From Candidatus Kryptonium sp. (lineage in GTDB: Bacteria > Bacteroidota > Ignavibacteria > Kryptoniales > Kryptoniaceae): a stretch of DNA of 64,000 nucleotides. The notes under the pieces are model-generated. The model worked only from the letters and a program-made list of their open reading frames with translations, did no database searches and was not told the DNA's origin. The stretch is taken from NCBI GenBank assembly GCA_025060635.1, contig JANXBN010000008.1:1-64000 (forward strand), given 5' to 3'. Position numbers and translations under genes: made by a program. Positions 20,094 through 29,231 of this stretch are shown one piece after another; the stretch's first letter is position 1, and every line of letters starts with the position of its first letter.

Positions 20094-20705
20094 ATGAACA
20101 TATTTAATGTAGTTGGATTTTTTGTAGTTGCCTTGGCGCTTTCGTTCTTATCTGGGCAAGATAAAAAAGTTGAAGTTGGAAGCGTTGTCCCTGATTTCAG
20201 CTTAACGGATTTGAACGGTAAGGTTGTTAAGTTATCTGATTTTAAAGGGAAGGTAGTAGTTCTTGAATGGACAAATCCAAATTGCCCGTTTGTTCAGCGT
20301 GTTTATAAAGAGAAGATAATGCCATCGGTTCAGAAGGAATTTGTCCAAAAGGGCGTAGTGTGGATTATTATAAATTCAACCAATCCTAAACATAAAGATT
20401 ACTTAGAGCCCAAGGAATTGCAAAAAATTTATAACGAGTGGGGTTCATCTTATACGGCTTATTTAATTGATCCAGATGGCAAAGTTGGAAAAATGTTTGA
20501 TGCTAAGACGACTCCCCATATGTTTGTTATAAATAAGGATGGTAAACTTGTTTACAATGGCGCAATTGATGATGATCCAAGAGGCGAGAAGAAGGAGAAA
20601 ATAAATTATGTTAAAAACGCTTTAAGTGAGATCCTTGCTGGTAAGCCAGTTAGCGTAAGCATTACAAAGCCATATGGATGTTCTGTTAAGTATGCAGAGC
20701 AGTAA
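20094..20705 (+). CDS. Exported redoxin (AhpC/TSA-like thioredoxin-fold protein)
   Basis: A 203-residue thioredoxin-fold protein with an N-terminal hydrophobic signal (VVGFFVVALALSFLSG). VGSVVPDFSLTDLNGKVVKLSDFKGK starts the fold. The active site is NPNCPFVQRVY, which has one cysteine instead of the thioredoxin CxxC; another cysteine lies near the C-terminus (PYGCSVKY). TTPHMFVINKDGKLVY holds the cis-proline. This arrangement resembles a peroxiredoxin or a one-Cys periplasmic redoxin. It sits directly after the DsbD-alpha-like gene. ATG at 20094 is chosen because it starts the signal peptide. Confidence 0.82.
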   Translation: MNIFNVVGFFVVALALSFLSGQDKKVEVGSVVPDFSLTDLNGKVVKLSDFKGKVVVLEWTNPNCPFVQRVYKEKIMPSVQKEFVQKGVVWIIINSTNPKHKDYLEPKELQKIYNEWGSSYTAYLIDPDGKVGKMFDAKTTPHMFVINKDGKLVYNGAIDDDPRGEKKEKINYVKNALSEILAGKPVSVSITKPYGCSVKYAEQ

Positions 20706-20736
20706 GTTGTTATTTTCTTAATCTTTTTTGGAAAGC

Positions 20737-20765
20737 TTGACTTTTTTGATTTGAGAATTTATATT
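20737..20765 (+). promoter_or_regulatory. Promoter of the tRNA-Gly/tRNA-Glu pair
   Basis: TTGACT (20737-20742), 17-base spacer, TATATT (20760-20765). Transcription would begin near 20772, a few bases before tRNA-Gly. Confidence 0.75.
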
Positions 20766-20778
20766 AATTACTGTAAGA

Positions 20779-20851
20779 GCGCGAGTAGTTCAGATGGTAG
20801 AACACCAGCTTCCCAAGCTGGGTGTCGCGGGTTCGAGTCCCGTCTCGCGCT
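20779..20851 (+). tRNA. tRNA-Gly (anticodon CCC)
   Basis: A complete cloverleaf. The acceptor is GCGCGAG/CTCGCGC, position 8-9 is TA, and the D-stem is GTTC/GAAC. The anticodon stem CCAGC/GCTGG encloses loop TTCCCAA, with CCC at 20812-20814. The T-arm is GCGGG-TTCGAGT-CCCGT and the discriminator is T. It reads GGG glycine codons. The 3' CCA is not encoded. It is the first gene of a two-tRNA transcript. Confidence 0.95.
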
Positions 20852-20865
20852 CTTTTAAAATTTGT

Positions 20866-20939
20866 GGCGCGTTCGTCTAGCGGCCTAGGACACCGCCCTC
20901 TCAAGGCGGAGATCGCGGGTTCGAATCCCGCACGCGCTA
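20866..20939 (+). tRNA. tRNA-Glu (anticodon CTC)
   Basis: A complete cloverleaf. The acceptor is GGCGCGT/ACGCGCT with one G-U pair and the D-arm contains GTCTAGCGGCCTAGGAC. The anticodon stem CCGCC/GGCGG encloses loop CTCTCAA (anticodon CTC). The T-arm is GCGGG-TTCGAAT-CCCGC and the discriminator is A. It reads GAG. It lies 14 bases after tRNA-Gly, with no promoter between them. A second glutamate tRNA with anticodon TTC is on the minus strand at 31276-31348. Confidence 0.95.
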
Positions 20940-20946
20940 CTACCTC

Positions 20947-20975
20947 TTGACAAATTGAAACTTTTTTATTATATT
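20947..20975 (+). promoter_or_regulatory. Promoter upstream of the first susC
   Basis: TTGACA (20947-20952), 17-base spacer, TATATT (20970-20975). The start would be near 20982, giving a leader of about 215 bases before the first SusC gene. It lies immediately after tRNA-Glu. Confidence 0.75.
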
Positions 20976-21198
20976 TCGCTTGAATGCAGATTAAGTTTGC
21001 ATTATAGATAAGTTCAAAATTGAAATAAAAACAAAAAGCACCTTCCTTTAGAGGATTTTTAAAAACTTAAGTGGAGGTGTGAGGCTTAATAGATTGATAA
21101 TTCTTACTTTCCAACCGCTCGTTGAATAGCCATTTTAAGTTAACTTATCTAACTTTTCTTTGCCATCTTTTTCAAAAACTTATAATGGAGGTAAAATT
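20976..21198 (+). promoter_or_regulatory. Long, possibly structured 5' leader of the first susC
   Basis: No gene is seen here. Pairings read by eye are hairpin AATGCA/TGCATT (20983-20988 with 20998-21003), a long-range 9-bp helix AGATAAGTT/AACTTATCT (21006-21014 with 21142-21150), and a nested CACCTTC/GGAGGTG helix (21039-21045 with 21073-21079). The susC Shine-Dalgarno TGGAGGT lies after the helices. No known riboswitch consensus was recognised. In AT-rich DNA such pairings can arise by chance. Confidence 0.4.
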
Positions 21199-24100
21199 AT
21201 GAAAAAGTTAATTTTCAGTTTGTTCCTACTTTTAACTGTCGCAACACTTGCCTTCGCACAGCTTGGGGCTATAAGGGGAAGAGTAACAGATGCTCAAACT
21301 GGAGAAGCCCTGCCTGGAGCAAATGTCTTTTTACTTAACACAGTTTATGGTGCAGCAAGCGATGCAGCAGGTTTCTATGTTATTAAAAATGTTGTCCCGG
21401 GGACATATACTCTTGTTGCGAGGTATGTGGGTTATCAAGAATTTAGACAAAGTGTTACAGTAACGCCCGGGGACACAATTACAGTAAATGTTAGATTGGT
21501 GCCAGGGCTTATACAAGTAAGCCCAATTGTTGTTACTGCAATTGGTGTTGAGGAGGAAAGAGCAAAACTTGGAACCTCTGTTTCAAGCGTAACAGGTGAG
21601 ACAATTTTAAGAACTGGTTATACAAATGTTATTTCTTCAATTGCAGTTAAAGCTCCGGGTGTGTTTACAATTGAAGCAGTTGGAGATCCTGGAGCTGCAA
21701 CAAGAATTGTTCTTCGTGGTCCGAGGTCATTACAAACCGCCAATCAGCCGTTGATCGTTGTTGATGGTGTTCCGATATGGAACTCAACATTTGGAGCAAG
21801 CGTTGGTAATGTTTCAACCATATCAAGAAATGTTGATATAAATCCTGAAGATATTGAATCAATTGAAGTTATGAAGGGACCTGCAGCAGCTGCTATTTGG
21901 GGTGCAAGAGCAGCTAATGGTGTCATAGTTATAAAGACAAAATCAGGTTCCTTCTCAGCTGCGAAGAAAATTCGTTTATCACTTAAAGGTAGAATACACA
22001 GAAGTGAACTTTTAAGACCATTCCCGCTCCAAAGAGAATTTGGACAGGGACAGCACGGGAATTTTGTATTTAATGGCTTGTTGTCTTGGGGTGACAGAAT
22101 TGCAGATAGACCTGGTGGACCTGATTCACTCGCAAGACCTGATTATCCATATTCAAGAATAGTTGTAAAAAGATCAAAAGATACTTATGATCACGCAACA
22201 GAATTATTCCGCAAGCCGACAACCTGGAACTATTCAATTGAGATAAGTGGCGGAGATGAATGGGGTTCATTTTATTTGAACGCTGAGCGACTTGAGGAGC
22301 AAGGTATCATACTTGCAAATAGCGACTTCAAGAGAACATCAATCAGGGCAAACGTTTCAAGAAGGTTTGCGGAAAATATAACTGCAAGAGTTAATGCTGC
22401 ATATGTTAAGACATCAACCAACAGAATACAGCAAGGTTCAAACATAAGTGGTCTTTTGTTAGGTGCATATAGAACACCACCCGATTTCAACAATTTGCCC
22501 TATGTTGTAACATATGTTTCGCCAGCTGGGGCTAGATTCCCGAATTCACACAGATCATATAGAAATGCAGAAGGTGATCCAGCAAGAGGAGTTGGTTATA
22601 ATAATCCATTCTTTACAATTTATAGAAATAACACACTTTTCTATACTGATCGTGTGTTTGGAAGTGCAGAGATAAGCTATGACCCGTACAAGTGGTTGAA
22701 TATCACATATCGTATAGGAGCTGACTATTATACTGACAGAAGAAACCAACTCTGGCCATTTCAAGATGCAGCTATTCCAACTGGAAGAGTAAGTCGTGAG
22801 GTTATTTCGCAGTTCCAGATAAATACAGATTTAATGGTCAGATTGAAATATCAGTTCAACAAAATTATTTCTGGTTCATTCCTTTTGGGTGCCCACCTTG
22901 ATCATGAGCTAACAGATAATACATTTGTTCAGGGTACGAGATTTATACTCGCAGATGCACCGCCATACATTTTGAATACATTGGATTATCTCCCGGATGA
23001 AGGTAAGACAATCGTTAGAACAGGTGCATTTTATGGCGAGATTGGAGTTGATGTATTTGATCAAGTTTATGTCCGTCTCAGTGGAAGGAATGAGAGTGCT
23101 TCAACATACGGAGCAAGAGGTAAGAAAACATATTTCTTCCCATCAGGAAGCGTTGCTTGGGAATTTACAAAACTTCCATTCTTTACCACTCAGCCTATAA
23201 TTACCTTTGGAAAACTCCGTGCAGCAGTTGGAGTTGCTGGTGTTAGACCACCGGCATATGTGACGCGAACCTACTATGTTAATGCTTCATTTGGTAATGG
23301 ATGGGGTCCTGTCACTAATGCGATTTATTATGGTGGTGGATCAGTTCAATCATCTCAACTTGGTAACCCAGAAATCAAGCCTGAGCTGACGACCGAAGTT
23401 GAATATGGAATTGATTTGAGATTGTTAAGCGATAGGCTGAGCATAAGTGCGACAAGATATACAAATAAGACAAAGGATGCTATTTTGAATGTTGCTGTTC
23501 CACCGTCAAGCGGATTTTCAACAAGATGGGCTAACACAGCAAAAATTGACAACAAAGGTACAGAACTTCAAGTTATCGCTGAGTGGTTAAGATTGGGTAG
23601 CTTCTCCTGGACAACGACAATTAACTGGTCGCAAAATAAAAATACAGTAGTAGAACTTGCTCCTGGAATTGAATCAATTGCTCTTGCTGGATTTGTTGAT
23701 CCAAGCTCAAGAGCGGTTAGGGGCTATCCAATGGGTGTTCTTTATGGTTCAAGATGGGAGAGATGGACCAGAGATACTACGGTTACGATCGGAGGAAGAC
23801 AATATCAATTCAAAGCTGGTTCAATAAGACTTAATCCGAATGGATTCCCAATTCCTTCACCAATTTACGGAGTACTTGGAGATCCGAATCCTGATTGGAG
23901 AGCTGGTTTCATTAATACATTGAGATTTGGAAGATTAACTTTAAATGTTGTCGTTGATGTTGCGAAAGGTGGTAAAATCTGGAACGGAACAAAGGGAGCA
24001 CTTTACTACTTCGGAACCCATGGAGATCAAAACTGGTGGACAACAATTTCTGCTGATGAAGCAAATACATTGAAGAACTATTTAGGTTTAACACCTAACC

Positions 24101-24510
24101 AGTTTATGGCTACTTATCCAACGAGAAATGTGTATAGGAGAAATCCTGATGGAACAGTTTCATTCCGTGGTTATGTTGCTGACTTTGGTGGCGGAAGGGT
24201 TATAGTTGATGAATATTATTTCTATTCAGGACCTGGTTCTGGTTTCACTGGACCGGCTGAGCAATTTATGGAAGATGCTGGATATGTGAAATTAAGAGAA
24301 ATTTCATTAACATATAACCTGCCTTTAAGAAGGTTTGGGCTTGAAAGCATAGATCTTGGTGTGATTTTGAGGAATATGAAGATATGGACTAAATACACAG
24401 GTATTGATCCCGAGACAAACTTGACTGGACCAACAAACGGACAGGGTCTTGACTACTTTAACAATCCACCGATGAGAAGCATAGTTTTCTCAATTAGCGT
24501 CAATTATTAA
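21199..24510 (+). CDS. SusC/RagA-family TonB-dependent outer-membrane receptor (first copy)
   Basis: A 1103-residue outer-membrane barrel importing oligosaccharides, peptides or similar nutrients with energy from TonB. A signal peptide (LIFSLFLLLTVATLAFA) is followed by a carboxypeptidase-regulatory-like domain (IRGRVTDAQTGEALPGANVF, about residues 22-105). The plug comes next, with IVLRGPRSL, PLIVVDGVPIW, IESIEVMKGPAAAAIWGARAANGVIVIKTK. The long barrel ends in an aromatic strand (SIVFSISVNY). GGAGGTAAAATT precedes ATG 21199. A SusD lipoprotein gene follows after a strong hairpin. The substrate is not predictable from the receptor. Confidence 0.95.
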   Translation: MKKLIFSLFLLLTVATLAFAQLGAIRGRVTDAQTGEALPGANVFLLNTVYGAASDAAGFYVIKNVVPGTYTLVARYVGYQEFRQSVTVTPGDTITVNVRLVPGLIQVSPIVVTAIGVEEERAKLGTSVSSVTGETILRTGYTNVISSIAVKAPGVFTIEAVGDPGAATRIVLRGPRSLQTANQPLIVVDGVPIWNSTFGASVGNVSTISRNVDINPEDIESIEVMKGPAAAAIWGARAANGVIVIKTKSGSFSAAKKIRLSLKGRIHRSELLRPFPLQREFGQGQHGNFVFNGLLSWGDRIADRPGGPDSLARPDYPYSRIVVKRSKDTYDHATELFRKPTTWNYSIEISGGDEWGSFYLNAERLEEQGIILANSDFKRTSIRANVSRRFAENITARVNAAYVKTSTNRIQQGSNISGLLLGAYRTPPDFNNLPYVVTYVSPAGARFPNSHRSYRNAEGDPARGVGYNNPFFTIYRNNTLFYTDRVFGSAEISYDPYKWLNITYRIGADYYTDRRNQLWPFQDAAIPTGRVSREVISQFQINTDLMVRLKYQFNKIISGSFLLGAHLDHELTDNTFVQGTRFILADAPPYILNTLDYLPDEGKTIVRTGAFYGEIGVDVFDQVYVRLSGRNESASTYGARGKKTYFFPSGSVAWEFTKLPFFTTQPIITFGKLRAAVGVAGVRPPAYVTRTYYVNASFGNGWGPVTNAIYYGGGSVQSSQLGNPEIKPELTTEVEYGIDLRLLSDRLSISATRYTNKTKDAILNVAVPPSSGFSTRWANTAKIDNKGTELQVIAEWLRLGSFSWTTTINWSQNKNTVVELAPGIESIALAGFVDPSSRAVRGYPMGVLYGSRWERWTRDTTVTIGGRQYQFKAGSIRLNPNGFPIPSPIYGVLGDPNPDWRAGFINTLRFGRLTLNVVVDVAKGGKIWNGTKGALYYFGTHGDQNWWTTISADEANTLKNYLGLTPNQFMATYPTRNVYRRNPDGTVSFRGYVADFGGGRVIVDEYYFYSGPGSGFTGPAEQFMEDAGYVKLREISLTYNLPLRRFGLESIDLGVILRNMKIWTKYTGIDPETNLTGPTNGQGLDYFNNPPMRSIVFSISVNY

Positions 24511-24518
24511 AACTTATT

Positions 24519-24547
24519 GGGGGAAGCTTAGTGTTAGGCTTCCCCCC
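24519..24547 (+). terminator. Hairpin between first susC and first susD
   Basis: GGGGGAAGC and GCTTCCCCC flank a short loop, followed by CTCTTAAATTTT. The tail is only moderately T-rich, so read-through into susD is plausible. Confidence 0.7.
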
Positions 24548-24593
24548 TCTTAAATTTTAAACAAAAAATAAAATATAAAGGAGAGGAAGTGCT

Positions 24594-26036
24594 ATGAAAT
24601 CAATTCTGGGTTTAATACTAACTGGGGTAATAATAACCTTTGCATTTCTTGGGTGTAGCAAATTAACTGAGGAGTATGTTAAAGGATACGAAGATAGCCC
24701 ACTTCTACCAGCCACAGCTCCTGCTGTTAAAATTTTCGCTGGAGCGCAAGCTGCATTTATTGAGTTTTATGAGGGAACACCGAGCAAATTAGCAGCTATA
24801 TGGGCACAACAAGCAACTGGAGCTGATAGACAATTTATGGCTTATGATATTTATAATATTACTGCTAATGATTTTTCAAATGATTGGTTCCTTGCTTATA
24901 CTCGTGTCTTAACAAACCTTAAAATAGCACAGCAGAAGGCTCAAGAGGAAGGTTTATTAAATGTGTATGGTGCTGCAAAGATCCTTGAGGGAATACATAT
25001 GGGAACAGTTGCTGCGCTTTGGGGAGATGTGCCTTATTCAGAAGCTGCTCAACCCGAAAGAACTTTAACGCCAAAGTATGATAATCAAATTGAAGTTTAT
25101 AGGGCTGCCATAGCTGCTATTGACACTGGTATTCGGGTCTTAACACAGAATCCGGCTGCGTTACCACAAGATATATTTTCAACCGGTGGTAGCACTGCCA
25201 AGTGGATTAGGGCGGGTTATTCAGCAAAAGCTCGTTATCTTATGCATCTTGCAAGAAAAGATAATTATCCAACTGATGTTCTTGATCAAGTAATTAGTGC
25301 AGCTTTAAATGGAATAACTGCAACCACCAGAACTGGTACACCACCAGCAGCTGGATATGGAACTGATGATTTGGTATTCACTCATGGGACAACTTATCAA
25401 GGAAATATGAATTTGTGGTATTCCTTCATTGTTCAAGATAGATCTGGTTACCTCAGAGCATTGAAATGCTATGCTGTGAGAATGCTTGGCGCAAGAGGAG
25501 CAGCTGAATCAGGAAGATTTAACTATTATTTTACTGCTGATAGCAATGACTTAAGAACGACTGGAACTGCTGCGTATGCAGCAAATGCTTACTTCCCAGT
25601 AATAAGAGCATCTGAAACTTTGCTTCTTCTTGCGGAAGCCTACGCAAGAAAAGGAGATCTTGCTAATGCTGTAACTTATTTAAATAGAGCAAATACATAC
25701 AACAATACTATTTTCGGGACAACATTGAGAACAAATTATACGACTGCCGATTTCCCAACTCAAGCAGCTTTACTGCAGGCAATTTTCAATGAGATGTATC
25801 TTGCATTGATGCATCAGGTTGAGGTATTTAATTTCTTGCGAAGGATTGACTATCAGATTCAGTATACTGAGCCAGGGACAGGCCGAGTTGTTCCTTTAAC
25901 ACCGAAGCGTGGGACTTTATTCCCGCAGAGATTTTTCTATCCACAAAGTGAAGTTTCAACGAACCCAAGGATACCATGGATTCAAACTGCGGATGATTTG
26001 TTTGCTAAAACCCGTGTTAATGGTGGAACAAGATAA
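24594..26036 (+). CDS. SusD/RagB-family nutrient-binding outer-membrane lipoprotein (first copy)
   Basis: A 480-residue surface lipoprotein that acts as the lid on the SusC barrel. The lipobox is FAFLGCSK with Cys near residue 21. The alpha-helical TPR-like core includes AALWGDVPYSEAAQPE, the RAGYSAKARYLMHLARKD helix pair, YFPVIRASETLLLLAEAYARKGD and the C-terminal NEMYLALMHQVEVFNFLRRIDY region typical of the SusD-like family. A GGAGAGGAAG site precedes the ATG. It belongs with the SusC just upstream. A 14-bp-stem hairpin follows it. Confidence 0.92.
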   Translation: MKSILGLILTGVIITFAFLGCSKLTEEYVKGYEDSPLLPATAPAVKIFAGAQAAFIEFYEGTPSKLAAIWAQQATGADRQFMAYDIYNITANDFSNDWFLAYTRVLTNLKIAQQKAQEEGLLNVYGAAKILEGIHMGTVAALWGDVPYSEAAQPERTLTPKYDNQIEVYRAAIAAIDTGIRVLTQNPAALPQDIFSTGGSTAKWIRAGYSAKARYLMHLARKDNYPTDVLDQVISAALNGITATTRTGTPPAAGYGTDDLVFTHGTTYQGNMNLWYSFIVQDRSGYLRALKCYAVRMLGARGAAESGRFNYYFTADSNDLRTTGTAAYAANAYFPVIRASETLLLLAEAYARKGDLANAVTYLNRANTYNNTIFGTTLRTNYTTADFPTQAALLQAIFNEMYLALMHQVEVFNFLRRIDYQIQYTEPGTGRVVPLTPKRGTLFPQRFFYPQSEVSTNPRIPWIQTADDLFAKTRVNGGTR

Positions 26037-26052
26037 TTTATGTTGATTACTT

Positions 26053-26090
26053 AAAAACTTCCAAAAGGCGTGGCACTTGCCACGCCTTTT
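26053..26090 (+). repeat. 38-bp exact repeat, copy 1
   Basis: Identical to 30452-30489. It consists of AAAAACTTCC, then the GGCGTGGC-ACTT-GCCACGCC palindrome and TTTT. Both copies lie directly after susD genes. Confidence 0.9.
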
Positions 26091-26092
26091 GG
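26061..26092 (+). terminator. Strong hairpin after first susD
   Basis: A perfect 14-bp stem CCAAAAGGCGTGGC/GCCACGCCTTTTGG with an ACTT loop. The 38 bases at 26053-26090 recur exactly at 30452-30489, after the second susD. The T-tract is formed by the stem end (CTTTTGG), so termination may be partial or bidirectional. Confidence 0.75.
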
Positions 26093-26125
26093 GTTAAGAG
26101 TAAAAACAAAATTGAGGTGATTGAT

Positions 26126-29100
26126 ATGAAATGGATAATTTTATTAATTTTGGCTTTTGTTTCTACTTCTTTTTCTCAGCAATTCGGTGAAATCAGGGGA
26201 ACTGTTTATGATAGGGAAACAAATAACCCACTTCCAGCAGCATCTGTTGTAATAGTGGGAACACAAATAGGTTCTGCTACCGATCTTAATGGTAATTATA
26301 TTATCAAAAATGTTAAACCGGGCACATACAAAGTGCAGGCAAGGTTTGTTGGATATGGTTCTCAAACAAAAGATGTAACGGTGAGAGCGGGTGAAACCGT
26401 AACTGTTGATTTTTATCTCGCGCCAACAGCTTTGCAGTTAGACGAGATAGTCGTCACTGGAACTGGAACAGCTCTTGAGAAGAGAAGTGTTGGAAATACA
26501 GTTGGTACTGTCACAATTAAAGATATTGAAATTGCTCCTGTAAGAAGTATTACAGAAGTGCTTCAGGGTAGAGTTTCTGGACTTGTTGCATTACCAAGCT
26601 CGGGTCAAGCTGGTAGCGCAGCTGCAATTAGATTAAGAGGTTTAATAAGTGTATCTCAAGATAATTCACCATTGATTTATGTTGATGGCGTAAGAGTTGA
26701 CAATGCAAGCATTGACTATGGATCAGTTTGGACTGGCGGACAACATCCATCAAGATTAAACGATATAATCCCAGCTGATATAGAAAGAATTGAAGTTATA
26801 AAGGGAGCAGCTGCAACTACTTTATATGGAACTCAAGCAGCAAATGGCGTTATCCAAATCTTTACAAAGAAAGGTATAACAGGACAGCCAACTATTAATT
26901 TCATGATTGAACGAGGTGGTGTAAGTGTTCCAAAGAAACTTTATTCAACTGGTTATCTGATTGGAATTTTCCCAACAGGCGAGAGTATAACACTTGGAGC
27001 TCGCAGAACTCCAGATAGTGTAAAAGTTGCAAGCGAAGGGCTTGCAAATAGCTTGCTATCAACTGGACCATATGAGGCATATTTTGCTTCTATTCGTGGT
27101 GGAACACCAACTGTAGGTTATTATGTTTCAGGAAGATATGAAAATGAGGTTGGTTCTATTACATCAAACTATTTCAGGCGAATTTCTTTTAGGGGTAATT
27201 TAAATGCAGTAGGTGGGGAAAACTGGGATATACAAGCTACCGCTGGTTATACTTATTCTAAATTGAAACGACCAAATAACGATAATAACATCTATGGAGT
27301 AATTCCGAATGCTTTGTTGGCACGAAGAAATTTAGCTACAACTACAAATCCTTATGGCGAACCATTCACACCTTTAAATATCGCTCGTGAGTTAAATAAC
27401 CTTCAAACAACACATGCCTTTACAGGTGGTGTGACTTGGAATCATAGACCTTTTGGAACCTTCAGACACAAAGTAACAATTGGATTTAGCGTTACAGCGG
27501 AAGAGAATGAGCAGCTTTTCCCATACGGACTTGGATTTATTTATTATCCTTATGGAATGAAAGGTAATCAAAGAAGGACATTCTATTCTTTGACACTTGA
27601 TTATTCTCTTGCTTGGCATATTGCTTTGACAGAGAAGATCACTTCATCTCTAACTGCTGGACTTCAGGGCTTTGCCGATTCAGACTATAGAGTTTTTGGA
27701 CAGGGAAGAGATTTCCCAGCACCAGGTCTTTCGGTAATTTCAGCAGGAGCAGTAAGAACAGCTGATGAATTTAGGTATAGAGTTATCAATGGTGGAATTT
27801 TTGTCCAAGAGCAAATTGGATTTGCAAATACTTTCTTCATAACAGGTGCTTTGCGACTTGATGGGAATAGCGGATTTGGTCCAGACTATGGACTTGCTCT
27901 TTATCCAAAAGCTCAAGCATCATTCATTGCATCTGAACTTGGTTTTTGGCCAAAGGATATCTGGAATTCAATGAAATTAAGAGCAGCTTGGGGTCAAGCT
28001 GGACTTGCACCAGGTGTGTTTGACAAGGAAAGAACTTGGGATGCTGTCGCTGGTCTTGATGGTGTTCCTGCGGTTACACCAGGAAATATTGGAAATAGAA
28101 AACTTAAACCTGAAAGAAGCGATGAATTAGAAGTTGGTTTTGACGCTGGTTTCTTTAATGATAGACTTGGAATTGAATTTACATATTATAGGCAGATAAC
28201 AAGAGATGCTTTGCTTTTGAAACGCTACCCACCATCTGAAGGATGGCTAAATCTCCAGCTTACAAATGTTGGTGAGGTAAGAAATAAGGGAATTGAATTA
28301 ACAATAAGAAGTATTCCTGTATCAACTTCTATAATTTCGTTGGATGTTAACTTCATGATATCAACAAATGACAATAAGGTAACTTCTCTCGGTGGCACAG
28401 CACCACTTCCATATGGTTTAGGTGGAATCGGAGAAGTACGAGAAGGGTATCCAATAAACTCATTCTGGGGTTATAAGTTAATTGGTATAAAACCAGGTTC
28501 TCTAACATCTGCGCTCACACTTCTTAACCAGTATAGAACGGGTGTGAGAACGCCGAATAACTTCCAGAACCCGACACACAGAAGAACAATAATGAACGCT
28601 ATTGCTAGCACTGCGGTTGTGGTTGACTCTGTAAAGACATTCCTTGGAAATGCCTATCCAAAGCTAAATGGTTCAATTTCCGCAACCTTGACTTTGTTTA
28701 GAAGAATTAGTGTCTATGCATTTGTAGAATGGGCAACGAAGTTTTATGTTTATAATAATACTGCAAGGTTTATGGTTAGATATAACACTTATGTTCCAGA
28801 AATTGAGGCACAGCAAAAGGTATTTATGGCAAGGGATACAGTAGAACTTGAACAGGCGCTTAGAGAATGGATGAAGTATGATTGGAGAGCTGATGCCCTT
28901 TGGGTTCAAAAAGGTGACTTCATTAGATTAAGAGAAATTGGGATATCTTATACTTTGCCAACTAGCTTTACAAGATTCTTGGCTTCAAGAAGGGTAACTC
29001 TTACATTTTCCGCAAGAAATGTAGCTCTTTGGACAAAATACGGTGGTCCTGATCCACAAGTTAATTATGCTGGTACAGGTCCAAATCTAAACCAAGGTAC

Positions 29101-29161
29101 GGATTTCTTAACTTTACCTCAATCAACGCGATATATTTTCAGTTTAAGTGTTGAATTTTAA
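26126..29161 (+). CDS. SusC/RagA-family TonB-dependent outer-membrane receptor (second copy)
   Basis: A 1011-residue second SusC paralogue. The signal peptide (WIILLILAFVSTSFS) is followed by the carboxypeptidase-like domain (IRGTVYDRETNNPLPAASVV), the TonB-box-proximal DEIVVTGTGTALEKR, and the plug (IRLRGLISVSQDNSPLIYVDG, then IERIEVIKGAAATTLYGTQAANGVIQIFTKKG). The barrel ends IFSLSVEF. It differs clearly from the first copy in the barrel, so the substrates probably differ. GAGGTGATTGAT precedes ATG 26126. Strong hairpins lie on both sides. Confidence 0.94.
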   Translation: MKWIILLILAFVSTSFSQQFGEIRGTVYDRETNNPLPAASVVIVGTQIGSATDLNGNYIIKNVKPGTYKVQARFVGYGSQTKDVTVRAGETVTVDFYLAPTALQLDEIVVTGTGTALEKRSVGNTVGTVTIKDIEIAPVRSITEVLQGRVSGLVALPSSGQAGSAAAIRLRGLISVSQDNSPLIYVDGVRVDNASIDYGSVWTGGQHPSRLNDIIPADIERIEVIKGAAATTLYGTQAANGVIQIFTKKGITGQPTINFMIERGGVSVPKKLYSTGYLIGIFPTGESITLGARRTPDSVKVASEGLANSLLSTGPYEAYFASIRGGTPTVGYYVSGRYENEVGSITSNYFRRISFRGNLNAVGGENWDIQATAGYTYSKLKRPNNDNNIYGVIPNALLARRNLATTTNPYGEPFTPLNIARELNNLQTTHAFTGGVTWNHRPFGTFRHKVTIGFSVTAEENEQLFPYGLGFIYYPYGMKGNQRRTFYSLTLDYSLAWHIALTEKITSSLTAGLQGFADSDYRVFGQGRDFPAPGLSVISAGAVRTADEFRYRVINGGIFVQEQIGFANTFFITGALRLDGNSGFGPDYGLALYPKAQASFIASELGFWPKDIWNSMKLRAAWGQAGLAPGVFDKERTWDAVAGLDGVPAVTPGNIGNRKLKPERSDELEVGFDAGFFNDRLGIEFTYYRQITRDALLLKRYPPSEGWLNLQLTNVGEVRNKGIELTIRSIPVSTSIISLDVNFMISTNDNKVTSLGGTAPLPYGLGGIGEVREGYPINSFWGYKLIGIKPGSLTSALTLLNQYRTGVRTPNNFQNPTHRRTIMNAIASTAVVVDSVKTFLGNAYPKLNGSISATLTLFRRISVYAFVEWATKFYVYNNTARFMVRYNTYVPEIEAQQKVFMARDTVELEQALREWMKYDWRADALWVQKGDFIRLREIGISYTLPTSFTRFLASRRVTLTFSARNVALWTKYGGPDPQVNYAGTGPNLNQGTDFLTLPQSTRYIFSLSVEF

Positions 29162-29173
29162 TTTGATCAAAAT

Positions 29174-29202
29174 AAAGCGGGCGTTTTTAACGCCCGCTTT
29201 TT
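29174..29202 (+). terminator. Hairpin between second susC and second susD
   Basis: A perfect 12-bp stem AAAGCGGGCGTT/AACGCCCGCTTT with a TTT loop, running into TTAAAAAC. It sits between receptor and lipoprotein genes exactly as the hairpin at 24519 does. Confidence 0.8.
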
Positions 29203-29231
29203 AAAAACAAAATTCTTAAAGGAGGGAGTTT

